DNA from: Berghia stephanieae
Taxonomy: Eukaryota; Mollusca; Gastropoda; Nudibranchia; Aeolidiidae
DNA length: 64,000 bases
Assembly: GCA_034508935.3 (NCBI GenBank)
Contig: CM067450.1
Location: 8,078,388 to 8,142,387 of the forward strand
Reading direction: 5' to 3'
Shown here: one piece after another, positions 50,951 to 61,900 of the stretch
How positions within the stretch are numbered: the stretch's first letter is position 1
Layout: every line of letters begins with the position of its first letter
Program-made: the position numbers and the translations under genes
Notes under the pieces: model-generated
What the model saw: only the letters and a program-made list of their open reading frames with translations
Database searches by the model: none
What the model was told of the DNA's origin: nothing

Positions 50951-51594
50951 AGATTTCAAATCCCGTCGGTAATCTTTTTTTTTTTTTCCCCTTTTCTCTT
51001 TTTCTAATTCCTCTCTTCTCTCTATTCTCTTTCTTACTTTTGTTATTTATAAATTTTTAACGTGTTTGCATTTAATTATACATCGCTAAATGTTGATAAT
51101 AGTCTTTGTACTTTGTAATTAAAATTATATCTAGATTTTGATTATGATTATATTATTGATTATATGTATTTAATATTATTTTTGAAGGACAATTATATAT
51201 TTTACAATAGAATATATTATTATTTTGTTGTAATCTCATCTCACATTTCTCTGATATGGTATTATCATTTTTTAAATGTCGAATCTATGATATTTAAGTC
51301 ATTTTCGATTTATTAGAGTTCCTTTATGTGTCTATCATCTCGTTGTTGTTTTTCATTATTGTGCTCTTCTATTGTTCATTATTTTTTAAAATCTTGTTTT
51401 TTTTTTCTGTTTGTCTCATTTGTTGTTGTTGTTGTTGTTGTTCTTGTTGTTGTTCTTGTTGTTTGTTTGTTTGTTTGTTTTGTCATCTAAGGCAAACCGG
51501 ATTCATTATAAATATGTGGGCAGACTTTCTGCATTTTTTAATTGAGCGATGTACTTCCGTGAATTAATTGCCGTACTATATTAAAATTTACGTG

Positions 51595-51639
<45 letters not shown>

Positions 51640-51724
51640 TAATAATAATAATAATAATTTAAATAGATACTGAATATTAGACTACAATTGACATCTATTT
51701 ACTGAATACACGTGGTATTGTTAG
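50951..51724. other. Intergenic, low-complexity
   Basis: T-rich sequence, a (GTT)n stretch at 51421-51480 and an (AAT)n run at 51596-51657. No gene is seen. Confidence 0.6.
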
Positions 51725-54086
51725 GGGTGTTTGTTTTTTTACGAAACCTGCCAAAACACGCCGATACCCGACAAAGTTATGGGAAGTAGGCAGCAGTGGG
51801 GAGTGAACCTGGGACTCAGGGAAGTGTACACTGTTGGGGGGTGAACCTGGGGCTGGGTTTCGTAAAAAAAAGCAATTACTTTTTTACGAAACCCGACAAT
51901 ATCCGACAAAGTTATGGAAAGAAAGTAGGCAACAGTGGGGGAGTGAACCGGAGATTCAGGAAGTGTACACTATTGGGGAGTAAACCTAAGTCTATGGTTT
52001 TTTTGGCGGGTTTTGGCGGATTTCGTAAAAAAGTAATTGCTTCATTCTCGTCTGGTACCCATCTCCCATAGTCCGGCTTCATTTCCCACTGGTATCCATC
52101 TTCCCTAGTCCCAGGTTCATTTCCACTGATATCCTCTTCTCACAGTCCCAGGTTCACTCCCAACCGGTGTGCACTTCCCAGAGTCCCGGTTCATTGCCCA
52201 ATGGTGCCCACTTCCCATAACTTTTGAAAATTTCGGTAGGTTTCGAAATAAAAGTACATTCTGAGCTCACTGTCCACTGGAATCAGCCTCTCGCAGTCCC
52301 AGGTTCAATCCTCATCAGTGTCCAAATCCCAGATTCACTCCCCACTGCTGCCTGCTTCCCATAACTTTGTCGGGTTTTTGGCGGGTTTCGTAAATAAGTA
52401 ATTCCCCCTCCCCTTGGTATTGCTTTTTTACAAAATCCAGAGTCCCAGGTTCACTCCCCACAAGTGTACACTTCCCTGAATCTCAGGATCACCCCCCCCC
52501 CCCCCCCCCCCCCCCCACTGTTGCCTGCTTCAATAAGTTTGTCGATATTGCCTGTTTTGTCGGGTTCGTAAAAAAGTAATTGCTTTTATATGAAACTCGC
52601 TGAACCCCGCCGAAAACCAGAGTCTTAGGTTCACTCCCTACTGGTGTACACTTCCTTGAATCTCAAGTTAACTCCCCACTGTTGTCTACTTCCCATAACT
52701 GTCGAATATTGCCGGGCTTCGTAAAAAAGTAATTGCTTTTATGTGAAACTCGCTGAAACCTGCCAAAAACCATAGTCTCAGGTTCACTCCCCACTGGTGT
52801 ACACTTCCCTGAGTCTCAGGTTCACTCCCCACTGTTGCCTACTTCTCACAACTTTGTCGATATTGCCGGATTTCGTAAAAAAAGTAATTGCTTTTATGTG
52901 AAACTCGCTGAATCCACCAAAAACCATAGTCTCAGGTTCACTCCCCACTGGTGTACACTTCCCTGAGTCTCAGTTCACTCCCCACTGTTGTCTACTTCCC
53001 ATAACTGTCGAATATTGCCGGCTTTTGTAAAAAAGTAATTGCTTTTATGTGAAACTCGCTGAAACCTGCCAAAAACCATAGTCTCAGGTTCACTCCCCAC
53101 TGGTGTACACTTCCCTGAGTCTCAGGTTCACTCCCCACTGTTGCCTACTTCTCACAACTTTGTCGGATATTGCCGGATTTCGTAAAAAAAGTAATTGCTT
53201 TTATGTGAAACTCGCTGAAATCCACCAAAAACCATAGTCTCAGGTTCACTCCCCACTGGTGTACACTTCCCTGAGTCTCAGGTTCACTCCCCACTGTTGC
53301 CTACTTCTCACAACTTTGTCGGATATTGCCGGTGTCATAATAAAGTAATTGCTTTTATGTGAAACTCGTTGAAACCCGCCGAAAACCAGAGTCTCAGGTT
53401 CACTCCCCACTGGTGTACACTTCCATGAATCTCAGGTTCACTCCCCACTGTTGTCTACTTCCCATAACTTTCTCAGATATTGCCAGGTTTCGTCGGGTTT
53501 CGTAAAAGAGTAATTGCTTTTATATGAAACTCGCTGAAACCCGCTGAAAATAGAGTCTCAGGTTCACTCCCCACTGGTGTACACTTCCCTTATCTCAGGT
53601 TTCACTCCCCATTATTGCCTACTTTCCATAACTTTGCCCCATTTTGTTGGGATTTGGCGCATTTTGTAAACAAAAAGTAATTGCTTTTTTTACAAAAACC
53701 CGCCGAAAACCCAGTCCCAGGTTCACTCCTCACTGGTGTTTACTTCCACGAATCTACAGGTTCACTCCCCACTGTTGCCTACTACCCATAACTTTCTCGG
53801 ATATTGCCAGGATTAGTCGGGTTTCGTAAAAAAGTAATTGCTTTTATATGAAACTAGCTGAAGCCCGCCGAAAACCGTAGTCTCAGGTTCACTCCCCACT
53901 GGTGTATACTTCACTGAGTCTCAGGTTCACTCCCCACGCTTTGCGCATATTGTCGGGTATCGTAAAAAAAGTAATCCCCCCCCCCCACATTTTTTATTGC
54001 TTTTTACAAAACCCAGAGTCCCAGGTTCACTCCCCACTGGTGTACACTTCCCTGAATCTCAGGTTCATCCCCTCCCCCCCCCCCCA

Positions 54087-54132
<46 letters not shown>

Positions 54133-54330
54133 CTGCCTACCTCCCATAACTTTGTCGGATATTGCCGGTGTCGTCGCGTTTCGTAAAAAGTAATTGCTTT
54201 TATTACGAAACCCCCGAAACCCAGTCCCAGGTTCACTCCCCACTGTGTACACTTTTCTGAGTCCCAGATCACTCCCAAAGCTGTCCTCTTCCCATAACTT
54301 TGTCAGGTTTCGGAAAAAAAAAACACCGTA
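51725..54330. repeat. ~155-bp satellite whose units have terminal inverted repeats
   Basis: About 14 units. The first two (51730-52030) run in the opposite orientation to the rest. In the main block the junction 'agtaattgc' recurs near 52575, 52729, 52883, 53034, 53190, 53344, 53510, 53675 and 53832. Each unit begins about CTTTTTTACGAAACCCGCC and ends about GGCGGGTTTCGTAAAAAAG, which are mutual inverse complements. In the middle CAGGTTCACTCCCCACTG occurs twice, separated by GTGTACACTTCCCTGAGTCT. Some units have poly-C or (CA)n inserts (52492-52516; 54069-54128). Confidence 0.88.
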
Positions 54331-54337
54331 CAAAAAC

Positions 54338-54505
54338 CACTATTCATGTCAGATACTGAATAGTGCAAAACCACTATTCAGTATCAGATACTGAATAGTA
54401 CAAAAGCACTATTCAGTATCAGATACTGAATAGTACAAAAGCACTATTCAGTATCAGATACTGAATAGTGCAAAACCACTATTCAGTATCAGATACTGAA
54501 TAGTG
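54338..54505. repeat. Five tandem 35-bp perfect-hairpin repeats
   Basis: Units begin at about 54338, 54372, 54407, 54442 and 54477. Each is CACTATTCAGTATC, a single A, then GATACTGAATAGTG (the exact inverse), joined by CAAAAC or CAAAAG. The first copy has a shortened left arm. The array lies between the 155-bp satellite and a family V SINE. Confidence 0.92.
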
Positions 54506-54639
54506 CTAGCCAAGTAGGAAAGCGTTTCCACCATATTATTCGCTGTCGGCTCGGCGACTTGCAGTTGCAGTGTTGCAGTTACTGAGGAGTTACTCTCCTA
54601 ATAAAGAAAGTGAAAGGGTTGGGTTGGATGTGGAATACG

Positions 54640-54905
54640 GGACAGTGTGGCTCAGCGGTATGGTCTTTGCTTCGTACCTGAAAGGTACCGAGTTCGATCA
54701 CCCGCCGCTGCTCTGTGTGGCCTCCCACACTGTGGATTCTTTTATGAGACCCATCGCTAATTATTATCTGGTCCACAGCCACCAAGGCCAAGGCCATATC
54801 AGTTCTCTACTATCTAGAGTGTCAAATGGACGTTTACCAAAAGAACCTACATCCATTCATTCATTCATCCCATGATCTGATGATCGTCAGGGATATATGG
54901 GATGC

Positions 54906-54910
<5 letters not shown>
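54640..54910 (+). mobile_element. tRNA-derived SINE (family V) with (CT)n tail
   Basis: The head GTGTGGCTCAGCGGTATGGT (A box) and GAGTTCGATCACC (B box, about 54691) is tRNA-like. The body is shared with 50712-50950, including 'gatctgatgatcgtcaggga' and 'tatatgggatgcag', followed directly by CT repeats (54907-55003). It is too long, and lacks the pairing, for a functional tRNA. Confidence 0.65.
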
Positions 54911-54999
<89 letters not shown>

Positions 55000-55003
55000 T
55001 CTT
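54907..55003. repeat. (CT)n microsatellite
   Basis: Nearly pure CT dinucleotides with two interruptions, directly after the family V SINE. Confidence 0.95.
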
Positions 55004-55489
55004 TTGTTCAATTTACTATTTTGCCTTAGACTGTGTTCTGCAATTTATTATAATCCGCACAGCCACAAGGTTGCAGTAACAAAGGTCTTGTTGTATGCTT
55101 TGTAAATTAAAAACAGTTACTATCTAGCATTTTGGTCTCTTGATGTAGTGAGCATTATGATTAATACTGTGAGCCTTTAAGATTATTTTTGGGGAAGGAC
55201 AATTCACTAAATATTTACAAAAGAAATATATTATATTTATGTGTTCATTCACCTGCTGCTCTTAGCATTTCCTCGTGATATGGTAGGGTGCTCAACAAAT
55301 ACAATGTATTATTACAATGTTACGTATCTATGATATTGTATAAGTAATTTTTGCATTTTGATTTGAGTTGGCCCAATTAATAGTGCTCTATTTCAGCTAT
55401 TACAACAGAAAACTTTTTTTATGGGTCGTTTTAAAATTTCACATCAATTTACTTTAAAAAATTTTTTTTCTTTTCTACTGTGTTAACAG
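55004..55489. other. Intron upstream of the NTMT2-like exon
   Basis: AT-rich. No second coding exon was recognised; the acceptor tract (TTTTTTTTCTTTTCTACTG) lies at its end. Confidence 0.5.
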
Positions 55490-56005
55490 ATTGCTGGTGG
55501 AAAAGTAACCCCCAACAGAGCTCTGGATTGTGGTGCTGGCATTGGCCGAATTACGAAGCGGTTTCTGTTGCCTATTTTTGATTCTGTTGACATGGTTGAG
55601 CAGGATGAACATTTCTGTAATGGAGCTAAAGAATTTATAGGGCAAGAGTCAAGTAGAGTCGGGGATATTCATTGTGTTGGATTGCAGGACTTCACTCCTG
55701 CTGAAAGTTTTTATGACCTGATTTGGTGCCAATGGTTATTGGGTTATTTAGAAGATGAAGATCTGGTTGATTTTTTCAAAAGGTGTAAAAAAGGCTTGAC
55801 AGAGGATGGTATATTATGTGTCAAAGAGAATACCACAGAGTCTGGGGATTCTAAATCATTTGATGATAGTGACAGTAGTTACACAAGGACTAAAGAAGAG
55901 TATGAGAAATGTATGCGAGTAGCAGGGTTAAAAATTATTTCTACAGAAAAACAGAAGGGCTTTCCTAAAGATATCTACCCGGTTTACATGTTTGCGTTGC
56001 AATAG
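55490..56005 (+). CDS. NTMT2: N-terminal X-P-K methyltransferase, NTMT2-like, last exon
   Basis: SAM-dependent N-terminal protein methyltransferase of the METTL11 family, which methylates the alpha-amino group of proteins that begin X-Pro-Lys after Met removal (family knowledge). The acceptor is 'gttaacag' and the exon is open from IAGGKVTPNRALDCGAGIGR (the GxGxG SAM loop) through GLQDFTPAESFYDLIWCQW, LGYLEDEDLVDFFKRCKKGL and DDSDSSYTR to YPVYMFALQ and TAG (56003-56005). That is ~171 residues; the family has ~60 more N-terminal residues, whose exon was not found in the window. The QW..GYL segment and the GFP...PV(Y/W)MFAL ending resemble NTMT2 (METTL11B) rather than NTMT1, which has a catalytic His (GHL) there. 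The gene lies next to KIFAP3, as METTL11B does in human. Confidence 0.85.
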   Translation: MAGGKVTPNRALDCGAGIGRITKRFLLPIFDSVDMVEQDEHFCNGAKEFIGQESSRVGDIHCVGLQDFTPAESFYDLIWCQWLLGYLEDEDLVDFFKRCKKGLTEDGILCVKENTTESGDSKSFDDSDSSYTRTKEEYEKCMRVAGLKIISTEKQKGFPKDIYPVYMFALQ

Positions 56006-56389
56006 TAGTGAAATACTCAACATATTTTATTTGTATGTATAGTCATTGATGTAAAGTATTTTCATTATTGCTGCGAGTTTGAACGGAGATTTTGTGCTTG
56101 AAGGTTTCTTCTATGTGTGACTATTTTCCGAATGGATAAACTGAGGCAGTATTATTGTTAATTTTGTTTTATCTCATCTTTGACAGAGATCACTTTGCCA
56201 TAGCTGATATCATTTTTATTTTAGACATGCATGTGTCATAAATCGTTTCATTTGTCTTTCCATTACCTCAGAAATTATGTTGTCAAACAAAAATTAATAA
56301 TCAATAGTATTATAGCAGATTTTGACACATGGTTGATGATTACATTTATTTTTTTTTAAATTCATAACTTGCTTGACTACCTACTATAA

Positions 56390-56510
56390 GTCCTCCCGAG
56401 CCATGAGGCCATTGGAGCAGTTTATCCCATTTTTGTCGTGGAAAGTAGATAGCAACAATTACATTGTTACCTTATGATTGGAAGGTTAGTCTACAACAGA
56501 GCACTAGTCA
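56390..56510 (-). mobile_element. Family W SINE fragment
   Basis: 'gtcctcccgagccatgaggc' and 'gtggaaagtagatagcaaca' match the 3' part of the minus-strand SINE at 9585-9848. The tRNA-like head is missing. Confidence 0.5.
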
Positions 56511-56940
56511 CTTCAGGATTGGATTTGGATGAGGGGGATGGGGGGGTCATGAAGATAAATCAAGACCCTTCTGGGCCCTTAAACATTGAGGTTGCATATG
56601 ATATCTATTTTAAAAAATTATGGAATCATTTTTTTGCCTGATGAACCTCCTATGGCTTGATTTCCCATTTTTTAAAGAATATCGAATTATAGCTTATCAG
56701 ATTTTTCATGGATTCTATACTTGTTGGAGATGATTTGATGGAATGGCTATGCTTTGGATTCACAAGGCTCCAATCCAAGTACATGGAACCAGAGTTTTTA
56801 TCTAGTGTGAAACAAAACAGATATTGGTAGTTGCTGGCTACTGAGTAGAACACAGGTCTACCACGGACTACTTTCAATCAGATTAGATGTATATCCAGCT
56901 AACATTACTTGGATTAACATTGAGGCTAGAAAAGGAAATC

Positions 56941-57484
56941 CTGGGTGGGGATCCTGACCTCCCAAGCGGGCAGGGAGGTACACACTGTGTCTTCTATCCC
57001 CTTATATCTGTTTTCCAACATGCTTTCTGTCTTTGTCTTGGAATGAGATTACTTGGTTTTGTCCTGGTCCTGGCCAGATGCCCTGGCTGAGAGGAAAACA
57101 GTCGAATGTGTAGTTAGTTTTGGGAGATGATATTTTTTTTCATTGTAAATCATCTCTCTGTTATGCACTGTATTATGCCAACTTTATATTATATATTATG
57201 ATTTGTAAAACATTTGAGTGTGTTCCTCTTAGCGGGGACCTGTTCTTGTGTCTGGATGGGACTTTTAGGTAATCTCAAACTAAGTACTTTGATAGAGTGC
57301 TTTTGGAATCTACATCTGTTTCCTATTTGAACCAATTCCCCTTTGTCTTCCCTTTTCTTGGATGCTTTATTGTAATTCTATAACTTTTTACTATCCCATT
57401 TTCTTCCTTTTTACTGGCGCTGATATGACCTTAATGTGTTGCAAGCGCCGTAAAACCCTTAAAAACAAACAAACAATAAAAACA
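56941..57484 (+). mobile_element. Family A retroposon, copy 7, with preserved empty site
   Basis: Full-length copy starting CTGGGTGGGGATCCTGACC and ending in '...cccttaaaaacaaacaaaca', flanked by the 12-bp repeat GAAAAGGAAATC (56929-56940, 57485-57496). The same flanking sequence without the insert is found at 58667-58795, including a single GAAAAGGAAATC, which fixes both ends of the element. Confidence 0.9.
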
Positions 57485-58021
57485 GAAAAGGAAATCTAAA
57501 AAATATAAATCCAAATTGCTATTGGTGTTGATAGATCCTATAACTTCTGATAGAGAGGGCTGTATTTAGTTTAAAGGGGAAGAGAAAAGAGTTCTTGAAA
57601 ATATCATTGAAGGATTATCAATATGTGATTATAACACGTTACCGTTACTTTTAAAAACACTGTTATGCAATGTTAACCAAATAGCACATGCTGTGTTCTT
57701 TATAAAAAAAAACAAAAAAAAAACGGCAGCATGGCTGTCAATGTCGATTTTTTCCAAACCAAAATATATTTATGAGTACAAAATGATTGAACATTTTGAT
57801 TTTAATAATAATTAAAACTGGGATTAGAATTAAAATGATGACAATTGTGCAATTTTCACACACACATGTAGTGTTCAAGTCGCACCCTATATTTTTGATA
57901 AATAAGTCAATTTTTGATTTGCTTAACACCCATTTTCAAAGCAATTAAATCAAATGTAATTGAACAAAATATCTCATCAAAACAGACAAACCTTTTTCTA
58001 CTTTGGAGTTTAGCATTGTTA

Positions 58022-58045
58022 CCCCCCCCCCCCCCCCCCCCCCCC
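58022..58045 (+). repeat. Poly-C run
   Basis: Twenty-four consecutive C bases in intergenic DNA, inside the longer segmental copy and absent from the shorter one. Confidence 0.9.
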
Positions 58046-58666
58046 AATAAAAGAAAAGAAAAGAAGTGAAAAGAAATTTTCTAATGATTTGTTACAGTTA
58101 CAATTAAGACAACTAAATAAATCCCAGGTTTTAATTTCATTTTTCATCATTTGCTTCAAGCTTGGAGTGATACAATTTTGTAGATAATGTTACAATGTTC
58201 TTTAGTGTTATGCCTTTCTTACAAATTCCAACCTGCCTACTTGAAACTTTTAAAATTCGTAATTGTTAGGAGATAAAAATTGTAGTCTCTCTAGTTAACT
58301 TTAAAAATCAACAATTTACCATCACAAGGATTGAATTAAAAACATTTCAAAAACCTTAAAATTATGTAGTCTGGCATCAACTTTTATTTTCAATATTTTA
58401 ATGACTTACAGATGCTCCTGAAGTTCTAAAATTGGGCCAATGTTCTGTAATTCTACGAATTTTTCGTAATAGTAATAGTAGGCATGTCTGCATAATGTAT
58501 GTATGTCAAATAAACTCATAGAATTGCAGCATTGCTATATTGTTACTTGATGGGAGATGGTCAAAATATATATAGGGTGACCTGGGGTGATTCCCCAATT
58601 TTCATTTTTCAAATCACTGCTCAAGTGTTCTCAGTGGGACACCCATACAAATTGCCATGGAGATGT

Positions 58667-58795
58667 ATTAGATGTATATCCAGCTAACATTACTTGGATT
58701 AACATCGAGGCTAGAAAAGGAAATCTGAAATAAAACATATAAATCCAATTTGCTTTTGGTGTTGATAGATCCTATAACTTCTGATAGAGAGGGCT
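58667..58795. repeat. ~130-bp duplicated segment, uninterrupted copy
   Basis: 'tagatgtatatccagctaac' through 'gatagagagggctg' is repeated from 56884-56940 plus 57497-57565, where family A copy 7 splits it. Relative to the short segmental copy (after 61095) it is an insertion. Confidence 0.8.
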
Positions 58796-58869
58796 GTTAT
58801 GATCATTTAAATGTTATTAATGTGCACTCTGAGAAATGAAAAATACATAAGTTTTCACAATGTTAAATT

Positions 58870-59938
58870 TTTTTTTTTGAATTGGGCTATTGCAGCCCTT
58901 GTGGAAAACGACAAATTGATGAAACCTGTAAGGCTGGTAATGAATAACAATGTCAAGGTCAAGGAATTAGACTATCTTTAGATTCAACACTTTGTTTAAT
59001 CAGCAAGTAGTAGAGAGATATTGGAAATAGGCTGACCTTAAATCATATGTGTGAGGCTAGCTGAGAAAACCTGGAAGGATGCGGCATGCTTCGATTTGAG
59101 ATATGAGCCAAAATCGAAGATAAAGTGAAGTTCTAACAAAATTTTGATTTTTGTGAATAATGCTTCTTAAACCATTTAATAATCGATTCATGATTGTAAA
59201 AAGCTTGAAAATAAAAGTAGATCTGTTTATTTATTTTTTTTTTTAAAAACATTTCAGTAGCAAAATTCAGATTAAATAGCTAGATTTTTGCAGCTAAACT
59301 TCAAGCTGTTTCGGATCTCATCACCTCCATGTTTACACACTATACATTATACATTATTTATTACACCTGGAGATTTACATCTCTACGGAAATGTTATTTA
59401 AGATGGCGACTGATAAAGTTATAGCCCACCTCAATCGGCTTTGTTCATTCGGTTTGGAGAATCTTGCTCCAGAATGTCATCTCATTCTATCACAATATAA
59501 TGGAAATAATCTGTATTTGTCCCTTCAATGTAAATTTTAATATCAATACAAAATACAATTTTAAATAATCTGTCACAGGGGTGTCTATTCTATCTGATAT
59601 TGTAAAAAAAAAAAATGCAGTATCTGTTGATGACAATCATGCTATTTCAGTAAGAAATAAAAGGAAAAAGTTTAAACTCGATTTTCTCTGTTCTCAGTGT
59701 TTCCCACAGCCACAAATTTTATTATTTTTAAAATTCATAACTAGGGTTCCAATAGAAATAGAAAGGAAATTTAAAGTGGTAAATGAACACAAAGATCTGG
59801 TTTACACCACTGCATACATAACTCAATTAATGAAATTTGCGCATCCTTCCGGCTTTCTCAGTCACACACATTATAGCTGGACCATTACACCACAACAACA
59901 AAGTTTGTCTAAATTTTATGTATCTCATCCCTCTTTCT
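58870..59938. other. Intergenic, with one weak short ORF
   Basis: AT-rich. ATGGCGACTGATAAAG at 59404 opens a 46-codon frame (KVIAHLNRLCSFGLENLAPE and on) ending at 59541. The start context (AAGATGGCG) is good, but no family is recognised and no donor is convincing. It may be a first exon of an unknown gene or chance. Confidence 0.3.
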
Positions 59939-60467
59939 GGTGGGGTTCCTGACCTCCCATAGTGGGCAGGGGGGTACATACTGTGTCTTCTAGCCCCTTA
60001 TAACTGTTTTCCAACATGCTTTCTGTCTTTGTCTTGGAATGAGATTACTTGGTTTTATCCTGGCCCTGGCCGGGACTCCTAGCTTGGAGGGAAACAGTCA
60101 AATGCATAGTTATTGTTTTGGGAGATGATGTTTTTTTCCTTGTAAATCATCTCTCTGTTATGTATTATTATAATTGTTATTTTCAATGTATAATGTAAGC
60201 ATTTGAGTGTATTCCTCTTTGTTGGATTTTGTGCTTGTGTCCGGATGAGACTTAAAGGTGATCTCAAACTAAGTACATTGGTGGTATGCTCTTGGAATCT
60301 ACATCTGATCCCTATTTGTTCCTAGTTCCCCTACGTCTTACTTTTTCTTGGGTGCTTTAATTGTAATTCTATAACTTTTTACTATCCCATTTTCTTCCTT
60401 TTTACTGGTGCTGATATAACCTAAATGTGTTGGAAGCGCCGTAAAATCCTTAAAAAACAAAACAATC
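59939..60467 (+). mobile_element. Family A retroposon, copy 8
   Basis: Starts GGTGGGGTTCCTGACCTCCC and ends '...aatccttaaaaaacaaaacaa'. It is flanked by the 12-bp repeat ATCCCTCTTTCT (59927-59938, 60468-60479). The insertion is at the left edge of the shorter segmental duplication copy. Confidence 0.88.
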
Positions 60468-60475
60468 ATCCCTCT

Positions 60476-61100
60476 TTCTTTCCATTATCTCATAAATTAT
60501 GTTGTCAAACAAAAATTAATAATCAATAATAACACATGGGTTTTTTTGGTTTTAATTGAAAAAAATAATTCATGACTTGTTTGATTACTATAAGTTCTTT
60601 AGAGCCATTAGGCCACTGGAGCACTGGGGTGGGGGGTGGGGGGGGGGGGGGGGGGGGGGCATAAGAATAGTCAAGCTCCTTCTGGGCCCTTTAGCATCTA
60701 GGTTGCATACTCGATTATAAAAATTTCTGGAATCATTTATTTGCTGACGAACATCCTATGGATTGATTTCTCATTTTGTAAAGAACATCGAATTAATGTA
60801 TTATTTGTTACAGTTACTATTAGGGACAACGAAATCTCAAGTTTTTATTTCATTTTTGAACATTTGCTTAAAGCTTGGAGTGATACACTTTTGTACAAGT
60901 TACATTTAGTGTTTTGCCTTTCTTACATTATTATGTATGTATATATGTCAAACATACCCATAGAAATTGCAGCATTGTTTTTGTTACTTGATGGGAGATG
61001 GTCAAAATATGTAGGTGACCTGGGGTGATTCCCCATTTTCATGTTTCAAACCACTGCTCAAAGCATTCTCAGTGGAACAAATTGCCATGGAGATAGTAAT
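60476..61100. repeat. Segmental duplication, shorter copy
   Basis: Collinear with 56252-58665 but lacking ~1.8 kb of it. It contains a long G run (60638-60659) where the longer copy has a shorter G run near 56540. Confidence 0.75.
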
Positions 61101-61107
61101 GATCATT

Positions 61108-61900
61108 TAACCCTTTCCGTGACAACTGGGTGGAATCAACCCAATCGAAGGGCTTTACCCTCAATAATTTGAGTCATGCAAATTTTTGTTACAAACTTCA
61201 TCTAATCATCAAGCTCATGAGGGTTAGTGTTATATACCAGATTTTGATTTTTAAAATGCACTCTTTATGTGAGGTTGAATTTTTTGTTTGACGGCCTCTG
61301 ACGATTGGGTGGATTACGTCTGTATGCCTTTATATATAGGCAATTTATTATTGGAAAGTCAAGTATAATTGAAGCTTTAAAAATATTTTTTTATACTTTG
61401 AACTCTTTGTTGCATGAACAATGCTCTAGGGGTGCCAGCCTGTTCAAATTTGGGGCATAGGCGACTTTTTGCATAAGATTCAAGGTCCAAACATTTAAAA
61501 AAAAAAAAAAATCAGTTGGAGAGGGGGGTCAATATGTCCACTGTAGTGGACGCCATGCACCCAGAGGTAAATGACACAAATTTCTGCAATGTCAAAAACA
61601 ACATTAAACATGGTCACAATACCAACTGTCTAAACAATATGCTACAACACCTCTTATGGTAGTAATAGTTATCGTAGTGGTTTTTAAAATATGTGGGGCC
61701 AGAGAGAAATCCCAGGTGTGTCAAAGCCTGCCTAAGCTCTTGACTGTGAAGGAGGTTATCATGAGAAATACAAAACCAGTTTGTATCAAGGCTCCAACAA
61801 GAGTTGAGCAATGGTGATAACGGGGATGAGCTACCATGATTCAATAATTACATACCTGCGCCTGTGACAGACAGGGTAAAGTCAAATTGGCATCAATGGT
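61108..61900. other. Intergenic; possible piggyBac-like left end
   Basis: TTAACCCTTTCCGTGAC at 61108 departs from the longer duplicate copy exactly at TTAA ('gatcatttaa' in both), as a TTAA-specific insertion would. No right end was found. The rest shows nothing recognisable. Confidence 0.35.

Larger units (their letters stand above)
56250..58810. repeat. Segmental duplication, longer copy
   Basis: Blocks at 56252-56700, 58080-58240 and 58495-58665 match 60476-60800, 60790-60935 and 60930-61098 in the same order and orientation (for example 'attatgttgtcaaacaaaaa', 'gcttggagtgatacaatttt', 'gatggtcaaaatatatatag'). The longer copy holds extra material, including family A copy 7. Confidence 0.75.

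Noticed and set aside
54338-54505. CRISPR-like repeat-spacer array
   Set aside because: The 35-bp units are simple tandem palindromes with 6-base joins; there are no unique spacers, and the host is an animal.
54640-54715. Possible tRNA gene
   Set aside because: tRNA-like head of a SINE; a related copy at 50712 shares the longer body, and stem pairing is poor.
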